Below, piece after piece: positions 15,937-24,038 of a DNA stretch of 32,548 bases. Below the pieces are notes generated by a model. It made no database searches, was not told the DNA's origin, and saw only the letters and a list, made by a program, of their open reading frames with translations. Both the position numbers and the translations under genes were made by a program. The stretch's first letter is position 1; every line of letters begins with the position of its first letter. Source of the stretch: JALOAT01 sp041687015 (GTDB taxonomy: Bacteria; Pseudomonadota; Gammaproteobacteria; Thiohalomonadales; Thiohalomonadaceae); assembly GCA_041687015.1 (NCBI GenBank), contig JAWLCT010000036.1:1-32548 (forward strand). The letters are read 5' to 3'.

Positions 15937-16243
15937 ACCCGGCCTCCCAGGCTTCCAATGCTTGCGCCAGGCGCAGGCTCACCACCGCGGGTGTCGCGCC
16001 CACGTCGTGGATTTCGATGGCCAATCCGCCCACCGCGTACTCGGCACAAAAATCGGCGAGGACGGCCTGCCAGATATGCGCAAAGCCGCGCGCGGACGTG
16101 TGCACCGCGAGCCGGCAGTGGCCCGGCTCGCCGCCACCTTCGATCAGCACTTCGCAGTTCCCGGAACCGGTAACGCCCACCAGCACCGGTGAACGTCCCG
16201 CGACCGCAGGACGGCTTTCCATTCGATATTCCAGTTTTTCCAT
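15929..16243 (-). CDS. mdcC: Malonate decarboxylase acyl carrier protein (delta subunit)
   Basis: MdcC carries the malonyl and acetyl thioesters on a 2'-(5''-phosphoribosyl)-3'-dephospho-CoA group instead of phosphopantetheine. The 104-aa protein has LVGVTGSGNCEVLIEG; the serine in GSGN (Ser27) matches the known attachment site region of MdcC. The ATG at 16243 has GGAGG about 7 nt upstream; the frame extends eight codons further, but without a ribosome site. It lies 17 bp after mdcA and overlaps mdcD. It is acidic and small, typical of the family. Confidence 0.94.
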   Translation of the reverse strand: MEKLEYRMESRPAVAGRSPVLVGVTGSGNCEVLIEGGGEPGHCRLAVHTSARGFAHIWQAVLADFCAEYAVGGLAIEIHDVGATPAVVSLRLAQALEAWEAGYA

Positions 16244-16260
16244 TGCAGTTCCTCCCTGAG

Positions 16261-17910
16261 TTACCAATTGCGAAAACGACTGGGCGGGTTGTAAAGACCG
16301 CCCGACGCGCGCACCAGATCCTTGATGGAACGCGCAGCGAGCAAATCACGCGTCGCATCACGGCGCGCGATGCCCAAATCCTCGGGTCGGCGGATCACAC
16401 CGCGTGCCCGCAGCTCCTCCACCTTACGCCGATCACGGCGCAACCCCACGTCCGTGTAACCGGCCACACCGCGTATCGCCTGCTCACGCTCGTCCAGGGT
16501 GCGGCACAACAACAGATTGGCGATGCCTTCCTCGGTGACCACATGGGTGACATCGTCGCCGTAGATCATTACCGGCGGATGTTTGAGGCCCATGGTGGTC
16601 GCCAGCTCCCAGGCGTCGAGACGCTCCACGAAGGCGGGCGCCATGTGTTCGCGGAAAGTTTCCACCATTTGCACCACCAACTTGCGCCCGCGCGGCATGA
16701 CGTCGCACCCCTGACGCGCTTCCTCGCCCGCCTTGGTCCACGCGCTGCTTTCATGACGGCGCCCTCGTGCATCGGCACCCATGTTGGGCGCACCGCCAAA
16801 GCCGGTGATGCGGCCCTTGGTGGCGGTGGAGCTGTTGCCCTGCAAATCGATCTGCAGCGTGGAACCGATGAACAAATCACAGGCATAGTGGCCCGCCGCC
16901 TGGCAGAAGGCACGGTTGGAACGCATGCTGCCGTCGGCACCGGTGAAAAAGATGTCCGGCCGCGCAGCGATGTAGGCTTCCATGCCCAGCTCCGAGCCAA
17001 AGCTGTGCACCGACTCGACGAAGCCCGCTTCGATGGCGGGGATCAGGGCCGGATGGGGATTCAGCGCCCAGTGGGTGCAGATCTTGCCCTTGAGCCCCAG
17101 CGAAGCCGCGTAGGTGGGCAACAACAGTTCGATAGCCGCGGTATCGAAGCCGATACCGTGATTGAGGCGCTTCACACCGTACTCGGCGTAAATGCCCTTG
17201 ATCACCATCATGGCCATGAGCACCTGGATTTCGGAGATCTGCGCCGGGTCACGGGTGAACAACGGTTCGATGTAGTTGGGCTGCGGCGCCTCGAGGGTGA
17301 AATCCACCCAGTCCGCCGGGATGTCCACCCGCGGCAACACCTCGCGGTACTCGTTCACCTGGGCGATGACGATGCCGTTGCGAAAGGCAGTGGCCTCCAC
17401 GATGGCCGGCGTGTCTTCCGTGTTCGGACCCGTGTACAGGTTGCCGGCCGCGTCCGCCGCTTCCGCCACAATAATCGCCACGTTGGGCGTCAGGTCGACG
17501 AAGTAACGGGCGAACAGTTCCAGGTAGGTATGGATGGCGTTGATACGGATCTTGCCCGCCGAAACCAGCGAGGCCAGTCGCGTACCCTGCGGCCCGGAGA
17601 AGGAAAAATCGATTTCGCGGGCAATGCCCTTCTCGAACAGCGCCACGTGCTCCGGCAGCGCCACCACCGATTGCACCAGGTGCAGATCGCGCACTCTCGC
17701 GGGATCCACCCGGGCCAAGGCACGCGCGAGAAAATCGGCCTGCTTTTGGTTGTTTCCCTCCATGCAGACACGGTCGCCGCACTCGACCACGCGCTCCAGC
17801 AGTTCGGTGGCATGTTCCGCGGCCACCTGGCGACCGTTCGCGAGATCCGCGGCCCGCGAGAGACGCGCCGCCTTGGAAACGGCGCCCCTGCGCCATTTAT
17901 CGTGGGTCAT
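16261..17910 (-). CDS. mdcA: Malonate decarboxylase alpha subunit (ACP:malonate transferase)
   Basis: MdcA exchanges acetyl for malonyl on MdcC: acetyl-S-ACP plus malonate gives malonyl-S-ACP plus acetate. This needs no ATP per turnover. The 549-aa cytoplasmic protein belongs to the CoA-transferase superfamily. Recognisable MdcA segments include NHGIGFDTAAIELLLPTYA, GKICTHWALNPHPALIPAIE and GFGGAPNMGADARGRRHESS. The ATG at 17910 is preceded by GGAGACC; the frame extends 14 codons upstream without a ribosome site and would overlap the transporter gene. It begins 11 bp after the TRAP large-subunit stop codon, so transport and decarboxylation genes form one transcription unit. Confidence 0.96.
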   Translation of the reverse strand: MTHDKWRRGAVSKAARLSRAADLANGRQVAAEHATELLERVVECGDRVCMEGNNQKQADFLARALARVDPARVRDLHLVQSVVALPEHVALFEKGIAREIDFSFSGPQGTRLASLVSAGKIRINAIHTYLELFARYFVDLTPNVAIIVAEAADAAGNLYTGPNTEDTPAIVEATAFRNGIVIAQVNEYREVLPRVDIPADWVDFTLEAPQPNYIEPLFTRDPAQISEIQVLMAMMVIKGIYAEYGVKRLNHGIGFDTAAIELLLPTYAASLGLKGKICTHWALNPHPALIPAIEAGFVESVHSFGSELGMEAYIAARPDIFFTGADGSMRSNRAFCQAAGHYACDLFIGSTLQIDLQGNSSTATKGRITGFGGAPNMGADARGRRHESSAWTKAGEEARQGCDVMPRGRKLVVQMVETFREHMAPAFVERLDAWELATTMGLKHPPVMIYGDDVTHVVTEEGIANLLLCRTLDEREQAIRGVAGYTDVGLRRDRRKVEELRARGVIRRPEDLGIARRDATRDLLAARSIKDLVRASGGLYNPPSRFRNW

Positions 17911-17921
17911 GAGGTCTCCAA

Positions 17922-19259
17922 TCATCCGCCGTGGTACTGGGACGGAAGCCACAGGGCGATGTCAGGGAAGATGGCGAGCAGCACGATGGCGAAGGCCATC
18001 AAACCGATGAAGGGCAGCACGCCCATGACGATTTCTTTCAAACGGGTGTCGGGAACGATGCCGTTGATGACGAACAGATTCAGACCCACGGGCGGTGTGA
18101 TCAGCCCCATCTCCATGAGAATGGTCATCACCACGCCGAACCAGATCAGATCGATATCGAGCGCAATGAGCGCCGGCAAGATGATGGGCGTGACCATGAG
18201 GATGATCGCCACCGGCGGCAGGAAAAAGCCGAGCACCAGCAGCAACACGTTCACCCAGATGAAGAACTCCCACTTGCCCATGCCCAGCGACACCAGCCAT
18301 TCGGCAGCCGACTGGGTGATATGCAAATAGCTCATCACGTAGGTGAACAAAAACGCCGTGGCGATGATCAGCATGATCATGGACGACTCGCGGGCGGTAC
18401 CGGCCAGGATCACCTTGAGGTCCTTCCAGCGCCAGCAACCGTAAATGCCGACCACCATCACCAGCGCCCCGAAGGCACCGATGCCGGCCACTTCCGACGG
18501 CGTGGCCCAGCCGCCGTAAAGCGCCACCATGACCACCACGATCAGCCCGACGAAGGGCAGCAGGCGGGGCAGGGTTTCGAAGCGTTCCCGCCAGGTGTAG
18601 TGCTCGGCTTGCGCAGGCGTTTGTTCGGTGTGATGTCCGTCGGCTGCGGTACGCTTTTCCAGTCGGGCCTTGAACATCACCCACACGGCGAACAGCCCGG
18701 TGATCAACAGGCCAGGGATCACACCGGCCATGAACAGTTTGCCGATGGATTGCTCGGTGGCCAGACCGTAGAGGATCAGCGTGAGTGACGGGGGAATCAG
18801 GATGCCCAACGTCCCGCCGGCGGCGATGAGACCGGTGGCGAGCCGCTCGGAATAGCCGCGCTTGATCATCTCGGGAATGCCGGAGGATCCAATCGCAGAG
18901 CAGGTGGCCGGCGAGGAACCGCACATGGCCGAGAACATCGAACAGGACAGCGTGTTGGCCACACCCAGGCCGCCCGGCACTTTGTACAGCCAACGGTGCA
19001 TGGCACTGTAAAGATCGTTGCCCGCACGCGACTTGCCGATGGCCGCGCCCATGAGGATGAACAGCGGAATGGTAAGCAGCGTGAAACTGTTCAGCTCGGA
19101 ATAAAGGGTTTCCGCCACGAAGGCCATTTGTACCGGCGGCATGAAGAAAAACATGAACACCAATGCCACCGCACCGAGCGCGAAGGCGATGGGCATGCCA
19201 AGAAACAGCAACAGCAGGGTGGCGCCCGCATACAGTAAGCCGATTTCCAGGGTGCTCAT
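17922..19259 (-). CDS. TRAP transporter large permease (DctM-like), probably malonate
   Basis: The 445-aa inner-membrane protein has about twelve hydrophobic spans. It forms the ion-coupled channel of a tripartite ATP-independent periplasmic transporter, driving uptake with the sodium or proton gradient. Family segments visible are FILMGAAIGKS near the N-terminus, GSSPATCSAIGSSGIPEM, and GLITPPVGLNLFVINGI in the C-terminal half. The ATG at 19259 overlaps the stop of the small-subunit gene by 4 nt; the open frame upstream to 19454 is not family-like. Its place directly before mdcA implies malonate or a close dicarboxylate as substrate. MatPQM TRAP systems for malonate are known from Sinorhizobium, which supports the inference. 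Confidence 0.92.
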   Translation of the reverse strand: MSTLEIGLLYAGATLLLLFLGMPIAFALGAVALVFMFFFMPPVQMAFVAETLYSELNSFTLLTIPLFILMGAAIGKSRAGNDLYSAMHRWLYKVPGGLGVANTLSCSMFSAMCGSSPATCSAIGSSGIPEMIKRGYSERLATGLIAAGGTLGILIPPSLTLILYGLATEQSIGKLFMAGVIPGLLITGLFAVWVMFKARLEKRTAADGHHTEQTPAQAEHYTWRERFETLPRLLPFVGLIVVVMVALYGGWATPSEVAGIGAFGALVMVVGIYGCWRWKDLKVILAGTARESSMIMLIIATAFLFTYVMSYLHITQSAAEWLVSLGMGKWEFFIWVNVLLLVLGFFLPPVAIILMVTPIILPALIALDIDLIWFGVVMTILMEMGLITPPVGLNLFVINGIVPDTRLKEIVMGVLPFIGLMAFAIVLLAIFPDIALWLPSQYHGG

Positions 19260-19837
19260 TTCGCACCTCGCTCGGCCGTGGCGCAGAGGCTTTCCTCGGC
19301 CAGCTGCACTTCCGCGTCGTGATGGACGGGCGGCTTGTACGAGCGCATGGCCTGCGGCAGGGAATCCTCGATGAACTGAATCAACACCTGCAGTGCCAGG
19401 GTGGTGGTGCCCAGCGCCATGAAGCCGAACACGGGCCACAGGGGCGGGCCCCACAGCGATTCGCTATGCCGGTCATCCACCCAGGCCTCGTGGAACAGCT
19501 CCCACATTTTCCAGGCGAGAAAGGCACAGAACAGGAACGAAAACAGATCGGCAATGGCCATGCGCCATGCCACCCAACGGGGCATCACTGAGTCGATGAG
19601 CTCGATGGCGACATGTCCACGGGTCAACTGCGTGTTGGCCGCCGCCATGAACGTGGACACGATGAGCAGCATGACCGACAGCTCGATCTCCCAATCCGTG
19701 GGCCACGCGAAAACGTAACGCACCACGACTTCGTAAACGAGAATGCTGGCGGCGACGACGATCAAGACTGCCGAGAAATAGACCATCAAGACATTGAACT
19801 GCTTGATCAGCCGGCTGAATAAGAACCCCGGACCCAT
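19256..19837 (-). CDS. TRAP transporter small permease (DctQ-like)
   Basis: The 193-aa inner-membrane protein has four predicted spans, the normal DctQ topology. It shows the family features VVVRYVFAWPTDWEIELSVML and a long amphipathic C-terminal tail. It pairs with the large permease, whose gene overlaps its stop by 4 nt. The start at 19837 has GAGG about 8 nt upstream and opens with MGPGFLFSRLIKQFNVLM; the frame continues upstream to 20074 only as a shadow of dctP. It is separated from dctP by a strong stem-loop at 19854-19884. Confidence 0.9.
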   Translation of the reverse strand: MGPGFLFSRLIKQFNVLMVYFSAVLIVVAASILVYEVVVRYVFAWPTDWEIELSVMLLIVSTFMAAANTQLTRGHVAIELIDSVMPRWVAWRMAIADLFSFLFCAFLAWKMWELFHEAWVDDRHSESLWGPPLWPVFGFMALGTTTLALQVLIQFIEDSLPQAMRSYKPPVHHDAEVQLAEESLCATAERGAK

Positions 19838-19853
19838 GAGAACCTCAACATTC

Positions 19854-19884
19854 GAAACAAAAGCGGGGGCGTTGCCGCCCCCGC
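19854..19884 (-). terminator. Intra-operon stem-loop between dctP and dctQ genes
   Basis: A perfect 9-bp stem GCGGGGGCG/CGCCCCCGC (19863-19871 and 19876-19884) with a 4-nt loop is followed on the minus strand by TTTTGTTT. It lies just after the binding-protein stop codon and before the small permease. This is the usual site for partial termination or 3' end protection that makes solute-binding proteins more abundant than permeases. Confidence 0.8.
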
Positions 19885-19901
19885 AGTAAGGCGGAAGGCG
19901 T

Positions 19902-20921
19902 TTATTCGACAGCAACCGCCATGTCGAGCAGTGCGCGACCGTTCTTGACGTTCTCGGCGAAGTTCTTGAACGCCGTCTGCTCGGCAATGGCGCGCCATTT
20001 CGCGAAAGCCGCCGCGTCCATATCGTGGACCTCTGCACCGGCAGCCTGGTAAACGCCGGCCATGCGCTGGTCATCCTTCTTGGATTCTTCCATGCCGAAC
20101 GACTCGAGGCTGGCGCCCACGTCCATGACGATCTTCTGCTGTTCCGGGGTCAGGGAGTCGTACAGGCTCTTGGAGATCAGCAGGGGCTCGAACATGTACC
20201 AGAAGGTCTTGTTGCGCGCAGAGGTGACGTGCTTGGAGAACTCGTGCAGGCGGTAGCTGATCAGCGAGGTGCTGGAGGTAAGCGCAGCATCGAGCACACC
20301 GGTCTGCATGGCGCTGTAGATTTCCGAAGACGGCATGCTGGTGATGGCGGCACCGGCACCGCGCAGCATCAGGTCCATGTCCTTGCTGCCGCCGCGGAAC
20401 TTCAAACCCTTGGCGTCATCGGGGCTGACCACGGCCGTCTTGGACGAGGCGATGCCACCTGCCTGCCAGATCCAGGTGACGATTTTGATGTTCTTGGCTT
20501 CGAGGATGCGGTCCAGCTCTTTGCCGATGGGCGCGTTCTTCCAGCGCAGGCCCTGCTCATAGCTGGTGATCAGCGTGGGCATGAGGGTGAGGTTCACTTC
20601 CGGAATCTCGCCGCCACCGTAGGCCAGCGGCACCAGGGTCATGTCGAGTGCGCCGCGGCGCATGGCGCTGATCTGGCTGCTGGCCTTCACCAGCGAACCA
20701 CCGGGGTAGACCTCGAAGCTCAGTTCTCCGTTGGTGCGCTTCGATACTTCATCGGCAAAACGACGCACCAGGCGATCGCGGAAGTCGCCTTTTTCATCAG
20801 TGGCAGTGGGGAACTGATGGGAAATCTTGATGACCTGCGCTTCGGCAGCGGCCAAGCCGGGCGAAATCAGCGCGGCGCTCAACAGCGCCGATCCGAACAG
20901 ACGGTTGATGTTCTTGAGCAT
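19902..20921 (-). CDS. TRAP transporter periplasmic solute-binding protein (DctP-like)
   Basis: The 339-aa protein begins with a signal peptide (LLSAALISPGLAAAEAQ), and the mature protein binds the substrate in the periplasm. DctP-family features include IKISHQFPTATDEKG, FEVYPGGSL, DDAKGLKFRGGSKDMD and MPSSEIYSAMQTGVLDAALTS. The arginine in LKFRGG occupies the position that binds the substrate carboxylate in most DctP proteins. AGGAGA lies 6 nt before the ATG. It is the first gene of the malonate operon, transcribed divergently from the GntR regulator. Malonate is inferred from context; the pocket sequence alone does not prove it. Confidence 0.93.
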   Translation of the reverse strand: MLKNINRLFGSALLSAALISPGLAAAEAQVIKISHQFPTATDEKGDFRDRLVRRFADEVSKRTNGELSFEVYPGGSLVKASSQISAMRRGALDMTLVPLAYGGGEIPEVNLTLMPTLITSYEQGLRWKNAPIGKELDRILEAKNIKIVTWIWQAGGIASSKTAVVSPDDAKGLKFRGGSKDMDLMLRGAGAAITSMPSSEIYSAMQTGVLDAALTSSTSLISYRLHEFSKHVTSARNKTFWYMFEPLLISKSLYDSLTPEQQKIVMDVGASLESFGMEESKKDDQRMAGVYQAAGAEVHDMDAAAFAKWRAIAEQTAFKNFAENVKNGRALLDMAVAVE

Positions 20922-21006
20922 GTGGTTCTCCTGTGATGCTTCTTGTTGTTGGAAATACCCACCCTCGGGTCATCCCTGGGACGGTCGGTATTTCGTCCAG
21001 AGCGCC

Positions 21007-21055
21007 TTGTATACAAAAGATCTCTGTAGATATGCAAGCTGGCCATTGGGTATAC
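21007..21055. promoter_or_regulatory. Divergent operator/promoter region of the malonate operon
   Basis: A perfect palindrome TTGTATACAA (21007-21016) and a second GTATAC (21050-21055) have centres 41 bp apart, about four helical turns. On the minus strand TTGCAT (plus 21032-21037) and TATACA (21008-21013), 18 bp apart, make a plausible promoter for the TRAP-mdc operon, with the first palindrome on its -10. On the plus strand TATACT (21051-21056) could be the -10 of the regulator gene, with a poor -35. The palindrome resembles the TCTTGTA/TACACGA operator described for rhizobial MatR. Repression and autoregulation are inferred. Confidence 0.65.
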
Positions 21056-21097
21056 TTCCTGCCAGCCCACAGACAATCACTGGTTAATCATCGGTTT

Positions 21098-21778
21098 ATG
21101 CCCCGTGCCTCCGTAGCTGCCGTTCCCAGCCGTCGCTCCGAACAATTGCGTGAAGCGATTGAAGAGCGCATCGCGACCCATGCCTACCCTCCCGGCACAC
21201 GCCTCGACGAGAGCGACCTGGCAGCGGAATTCGGTGTCTCCCGTACTCCGATCCGCGAGGCGCTGATTCAGCTGAACACCGAAGGCCTGGTGGAAATGCG
21301 TCCGCGTCGAGGGGCCATCGTGGTGGATGTGCCGCCGGAGCGCGTTTGCGAGATGTTTGAAGTGATGGCGGAACTGGAGGCCATGTGCGCCCGGCTGGCG
21401 GCGCGCCGCATCCGCACGGACGAGGAGGCAGCGCTGGTCGCCGCGCATACGCGCAGCCAGGAGGCCCGCGACCGCATGGACCCGGACGCCTACTTCTATC
21501 TCAACGAGGAATTCCACCTGCTCATCTACAAGGCAAGCCACAACGGCTTCCTTATCGACCAGGCGGCCCAGTTGCAACGCCGCCTGCGACCCTACCGTCG
21601 CCTGCAACTGCGGGTGAAAGACCGTATCAGGAGCTCATTCGACGAGCACGGCGGCATCGTGGAAGCCATCGGCAAGGGCGACGGCGAAACGGCCGCCCGC
21701 CTCATGCGTGACCACGTCAACATCCAGGGCGCGCGCTTCGGGGATTTGCTGGCTTCCTTGAAAAGTCTGCAGGGCTGA
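21098..21778 (+). CDS. GntR-family regulator, FCD subfamily (MatR-like)
   Basis: The 226-aa protein has an N-terminal winged helix (PPGTRLDESDLAAEFGVSRT, then PIREALIQLNTEGLV) and an all-helical FCD ligand domain. His140, His184 and His206 sit where FCD proteins hold a metal ion that helps bind carboxylate ligands. It is divergent from the TRAP-mdc operon, so it probably senses malonate or a derivative and controls that operon. In this role it replaces MdcR, the LysR-type regulator of other mdc clusters. MatR, the malonate regulator of Rhizobium, belongs to the same family. The ATG at 21098 begins the conserved region; the frame is open to 20933, across the promoter region, and no clear ribosome site is seen. 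Confidence 0.88.
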   Translation: MPRASVAAVPSRRSEQLREAIEERIATHAYPPGTRLDESDLAAEFGVSRTPIREALIQLNTEGLVEMRPRRGAIVVDVPPERVCEMFEVMAELEAMCARLAARRIRTDEEAALVAAHTRSQEARDRMDPDAYFYLNEEFHLLIYKASHNGFLIDQAAQLQRRLRPYRRLQLRVKDRIRSSFDEHGGIVEAIGKGDGETAARLMRDHVNIQGARFGDLLASLKSLQG

Positions 21779-21792
21779 CCAAGACACACCAG

Positions 21793-21849
21793 AACCACGG
21801 AGGCCACGGAGGAAGAGCATCAGTCTTCTTCTCCGTGGCCTCCGTGGTT
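21793..21849. repeat. Long perfect inverted repeat with CCACGGAGG units
   Basis: Two 19-bp arms (21793-21811 and 21831-21849) are exact reverse complements, and the loop itself can pair (GAAGA/TCTTC). Each arm is internally repetitive (CCACGGAGGCCACGGAG). It lies between the convergent regulator and DUF167 genes, and its right arm overlaps the DUF167 stop codon. There is no T run, so it is either a dispersed repeat of the type seen in many environmental bacteria or a transcript-end hairpin. Confidence 0.85.
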
Positions 21850-22159
21850 ACTGCTTTTCTCCATCACTGCCAACGTGCGCAGCGGCAATGACGGCAGGCA
21901 GGCGCTGCGGTGCCGTGATGCGCAGCTGCTTGTTGACGTTGTACACCCCGAACACCACCTCGATGGCTGCCTCGTCCACCTGAAACTCGCCGGCGAGGAA
22001 GCGCACCATGTGCGCGGTGGCCCGGCCCCGCACGGGTTTCTCCGCCACGTGGATTTCCAACTGCTCGCCGATCACCTTGCCGATGCACGTCTCGGCGGCG
22101 TGCGGACGGCCAAGCACGTTCAGTACCAGGGTATCGCCGTCCCAATGACAGAAGGCCAT
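21848..22159 (-). CDS. DUF167 (YggU-family) protein
   Basis: The 103-aa cytoplasmic protein has the DUF167 pattern: a hydrophobic first strand (DTLVLNVLGRPHAAETCIGK), then LEIHVAEKPVRGRATAHMVRF, a short helix FLAGEF and VNKQLRITAP. The family is widespread; no biochemical function is established. The frame opens upstream to 22222, but family similarity begins at MAFCHWDGD, so I chose 22159, with GGTGGC upstream. It lies 49 bp after the MscS gene in the same direction and may be cotranscribed with it. The two genes usually have no functional connection. Confidence 0.82.
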   Translation of the reverse strand: MAFCHWDGDTLVLNVLGRPHAAETCIGKVIGEQLEIHVAEKPVRGRATAHMVRFLAGEFQVDEAAIEVVFGVYNVNKQLRITAPQRLPAVIAAAHVGSDGEKQ

Positions 22160-22208
22160 CAGGCCGCCACCGGCAAAGAGCGGAAACGGGCGTGATTCTG
22201 TCCGCAAT

Positions 22209-23543
22209 TCATTGCGCGGCACCGCGGGCGGCCGTGGTCTTGCCCGCGACGTCCTGCAAGGCAGCGGCCGCCGCCGCGGACGTGCCGATGAGTGCCCGCA
22301 TGTCTCTTCCGGTGGGTTCCTGGTACACGTTCAAACCGAACTCCGGGACCATGGCGAGGATGTGGTCGAAGATGTCCGACTGGATCCCTTCGTAGTTCAC
22401 CCAGACGATGTCGGCCGAAAACACATAGATCTCGATGGGCAGCCCCTTGGGGGTGGGCTCCAGCTGACGCACCATCAGGGTCATGTCGCCGCGCAGCTTC
22501 GGATGCTGGCGCAGGTAGTTGACGATGTAAGCGCGCAGCGTGCCGATGTTGGTCAGCCGCCGCGCGTTGGCGATGAGCCGGCCATCGGCGCTGTGTTCGC
22601 GGTTGTGCGCTTCCAGCTCCTTCTTCTTCGCTTCCATGTAGTCGTGCAACAGCGCGAAGCGGCTGAACCAGTCGATTTCGTCCTCGGTGAGGAAGCGGAT
22701 ACTGGACATGTCCACGTTGAAGGCGCGCTTGATGCGCCGCGCCCCCGACTCCGACATGCCGCGCCAATTCTTGAAGGCATTGTCGGAAAATTTGTGGGTG
22801 GGAATCACCGTGATGGTCTTGTCCCAGTTGCGCACGCGAATGGCATGCAGCGAGATGTCCACCACGTCGCCGTCCGCGCCGAACTGGGGCATTTCGATCC
22901 AGTCGCCGATCTGGATCAGGTTGTTGGTCGTGAGTTGAATGCCGGCCACCAGCGACAGCAGCGTGTCGCGAAACACCAGCAGAATGATGGCCATGGCGGC
23001 ACCCAGGCCGCTCAGGAACAGCCAGGGCGACTGCCCCATCAACACCGCCACCATGACGATCGCCGCGAACAAGTGGGCGATGATGTTGATGATCTGCAAA
23101 TAGCTGTTGATGGGCCGGTTGCGGGCCATCGGGTAGGTGTTATAGATGATGTTCGTCGCCTTCAGCACGGCGGAAAACGTACGCACCACCACCAGGGCGA
23201 GAATGGCCAAAGCCAGGCGGGCAAAGAATTCGATGACCTCCCCGGGCAGCGACGGCACGATGCGCAGGCCCTGATGGAACACCACCAGGGGCACCATCCA
23301 GCTGGCACGCTGGAACACCCCGGCGCTCACAAGCTTTTCACCCCAGGCGGAGTGGCTGTACTGCACGAAACCGTGGACCGCATTCACCAGATAGCGGCGC
23401 GCCAGGGGGAGCACACCCATGGAAACGCCGATCACCAGCAGCAGCACCCCGAAGCCGACCAGCAACGGGTAATCCGCACTTGCCGGGAAATAGCGGGCGA
23501 CGAAATCGAGAATGGCCTGACCGGGCTGGATGTCCTGTGGCAT
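22209..23543 (-). CDS. YbdG-like MscS-family mechanosensitive channel
   Basis: The 444-aa inner-membrane protein belongs to the large MscS group that includes E. coli YbdG (MscM), which opens under membrane tension and protects against mild osmotic downshock. About five hydrophobic spans cover residues 20-200, followed by the pore-lining helix and the cytoplasmic beta domain (IQLTTNNLIQIGDWIEMPQF, then DGDVVDISLHAIRVRNWD). NTYPMARNRPINSYLQI is typical of the YbdG branch. Residues before MPQDIQPGQ at 23543 look non-conserved. A C-terminal extension ends in an Ala-rich tail. The gene is divergent from a small plus-strand ORF. Confidence 0.9.
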   Translation of the reverse strand: MPQDIQPGQAILDFVARYFPASADYPLLVGFGVLLLVIGVSMGVLPLARRYLVNAVHGFVQYSHSAWGEKLVSAGVFQRASWMVPLVVFHQGLRIVPSLPGEVIEFFARLALAILALVVVRTFSAVLKATNIIYNTYPMARNRPINSYLQIINIIAHLFAAIVMVAVLMGQSPWLFLSGLGAAMAIILLVFRDTLLSLVAGIQLTTNNLIQIGDWIEMPQFGADGDVVDISLHAIRVRNWDKTITVIPTHKFSDNAFKNWRGMSESGARRIKRAFNVDMSSIRFLTEDEIDWFSRFALLHDYMEAKKKELEAHNREHSADGRLIANARRLTNIGTLRAYIVNYLRQHPKLRGDMTLMVRQLEPTPKGLPIEIYVFSADIVWVNYEGIQSDIFDHILAMVPEFGLNVYQEPTGRDMRALIGTSAAAAAALQDVAGKTTAARGAAQ

Positions 23544-23682
23544 GGCGAACGAACTTGCGGGACCGAGGCCCGATGATAGTTCAAGCAGCCCTCGATGTGC
23601 GCGGAAACGTAGCGCGCGGGACCAGAGGGCTATGCTCGGAGTGAAGGAAACCTGTCCGGCGGCGTAAGGCTGGAGGACGTTC

Positions 23683-23850
23683 ATGCACATCGAGCTGAAT
23701 GACGAGGAAGCCCGGCTCCTCCGCCAGGCCTTGGCGAACTACATCTCCAACCTGCGCGAGGAGATCGTCAAAACCGAGGCGCACGAGTGGCGAAAAGGAC
23801 TACATAAGGAAGAGCAGGTATTAAGCAACCTGGAGAGGCGGCTGCACTGA
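23683..23850 (+). CDS. Small 55-aa charged helical protein
   Basis: The ORF has a clear ribosome site (GGAGG, about 7 nt before the ATG). It encodes a highly charged, probably all-helical 55-aa peptide: MHIELNDEEARLLRQALANY at the N-terminus, ending EEQVLSNLERRLH. The heptad-like spacing of leucines suggests a short helical hairpin or dimer. It resembles small uncharacterised proteobacterial proteins beginning with a similar ELNDEEA..L...L segment, but I know no function. It is divergent from the MscS gene. No partner gene follows closely; 23851-24038 shows nothing I can support. Confidence 0.65.
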   Translation: MHIELNDEEARLLRQALANYISNLREEIVKTEAHEWRKGLHKEEQVLSNLERRLH

Positions 23851-24038
23851 AGCGCGCGCCTAGGGGGGATGCCACAGCGGGCATGTCTCAGCGGTTTCAC
23901 ACTGCCCGCCCGGGCGCAGCCGATTCACGGGTTCTGCGTCTGGCCGTGGTGAGTTGGCAGGTCAAGCACCTCCCGGGTGACGACTTGCTTCGCCAGCCGA
24001 GTCCACCACAGCCGCACCGGCACCGAGCGCTCAGCCCT

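Noticed and set aside
16189..18330. A 713-codon plus-strand open frame
   Set aside because: It lies antisense to mdcC, mdcA and part of the TRAP permease; its His/Arg/Gly-rich translation has no domain and reflects third-position GC bias.
22212..23576. A 454-codon plus-strand open frame
   Set aside because: It is antisense to the YbdG-like MscS gene along nearly its whole length, with His/Arg/Gln-rich low-complexity translation.
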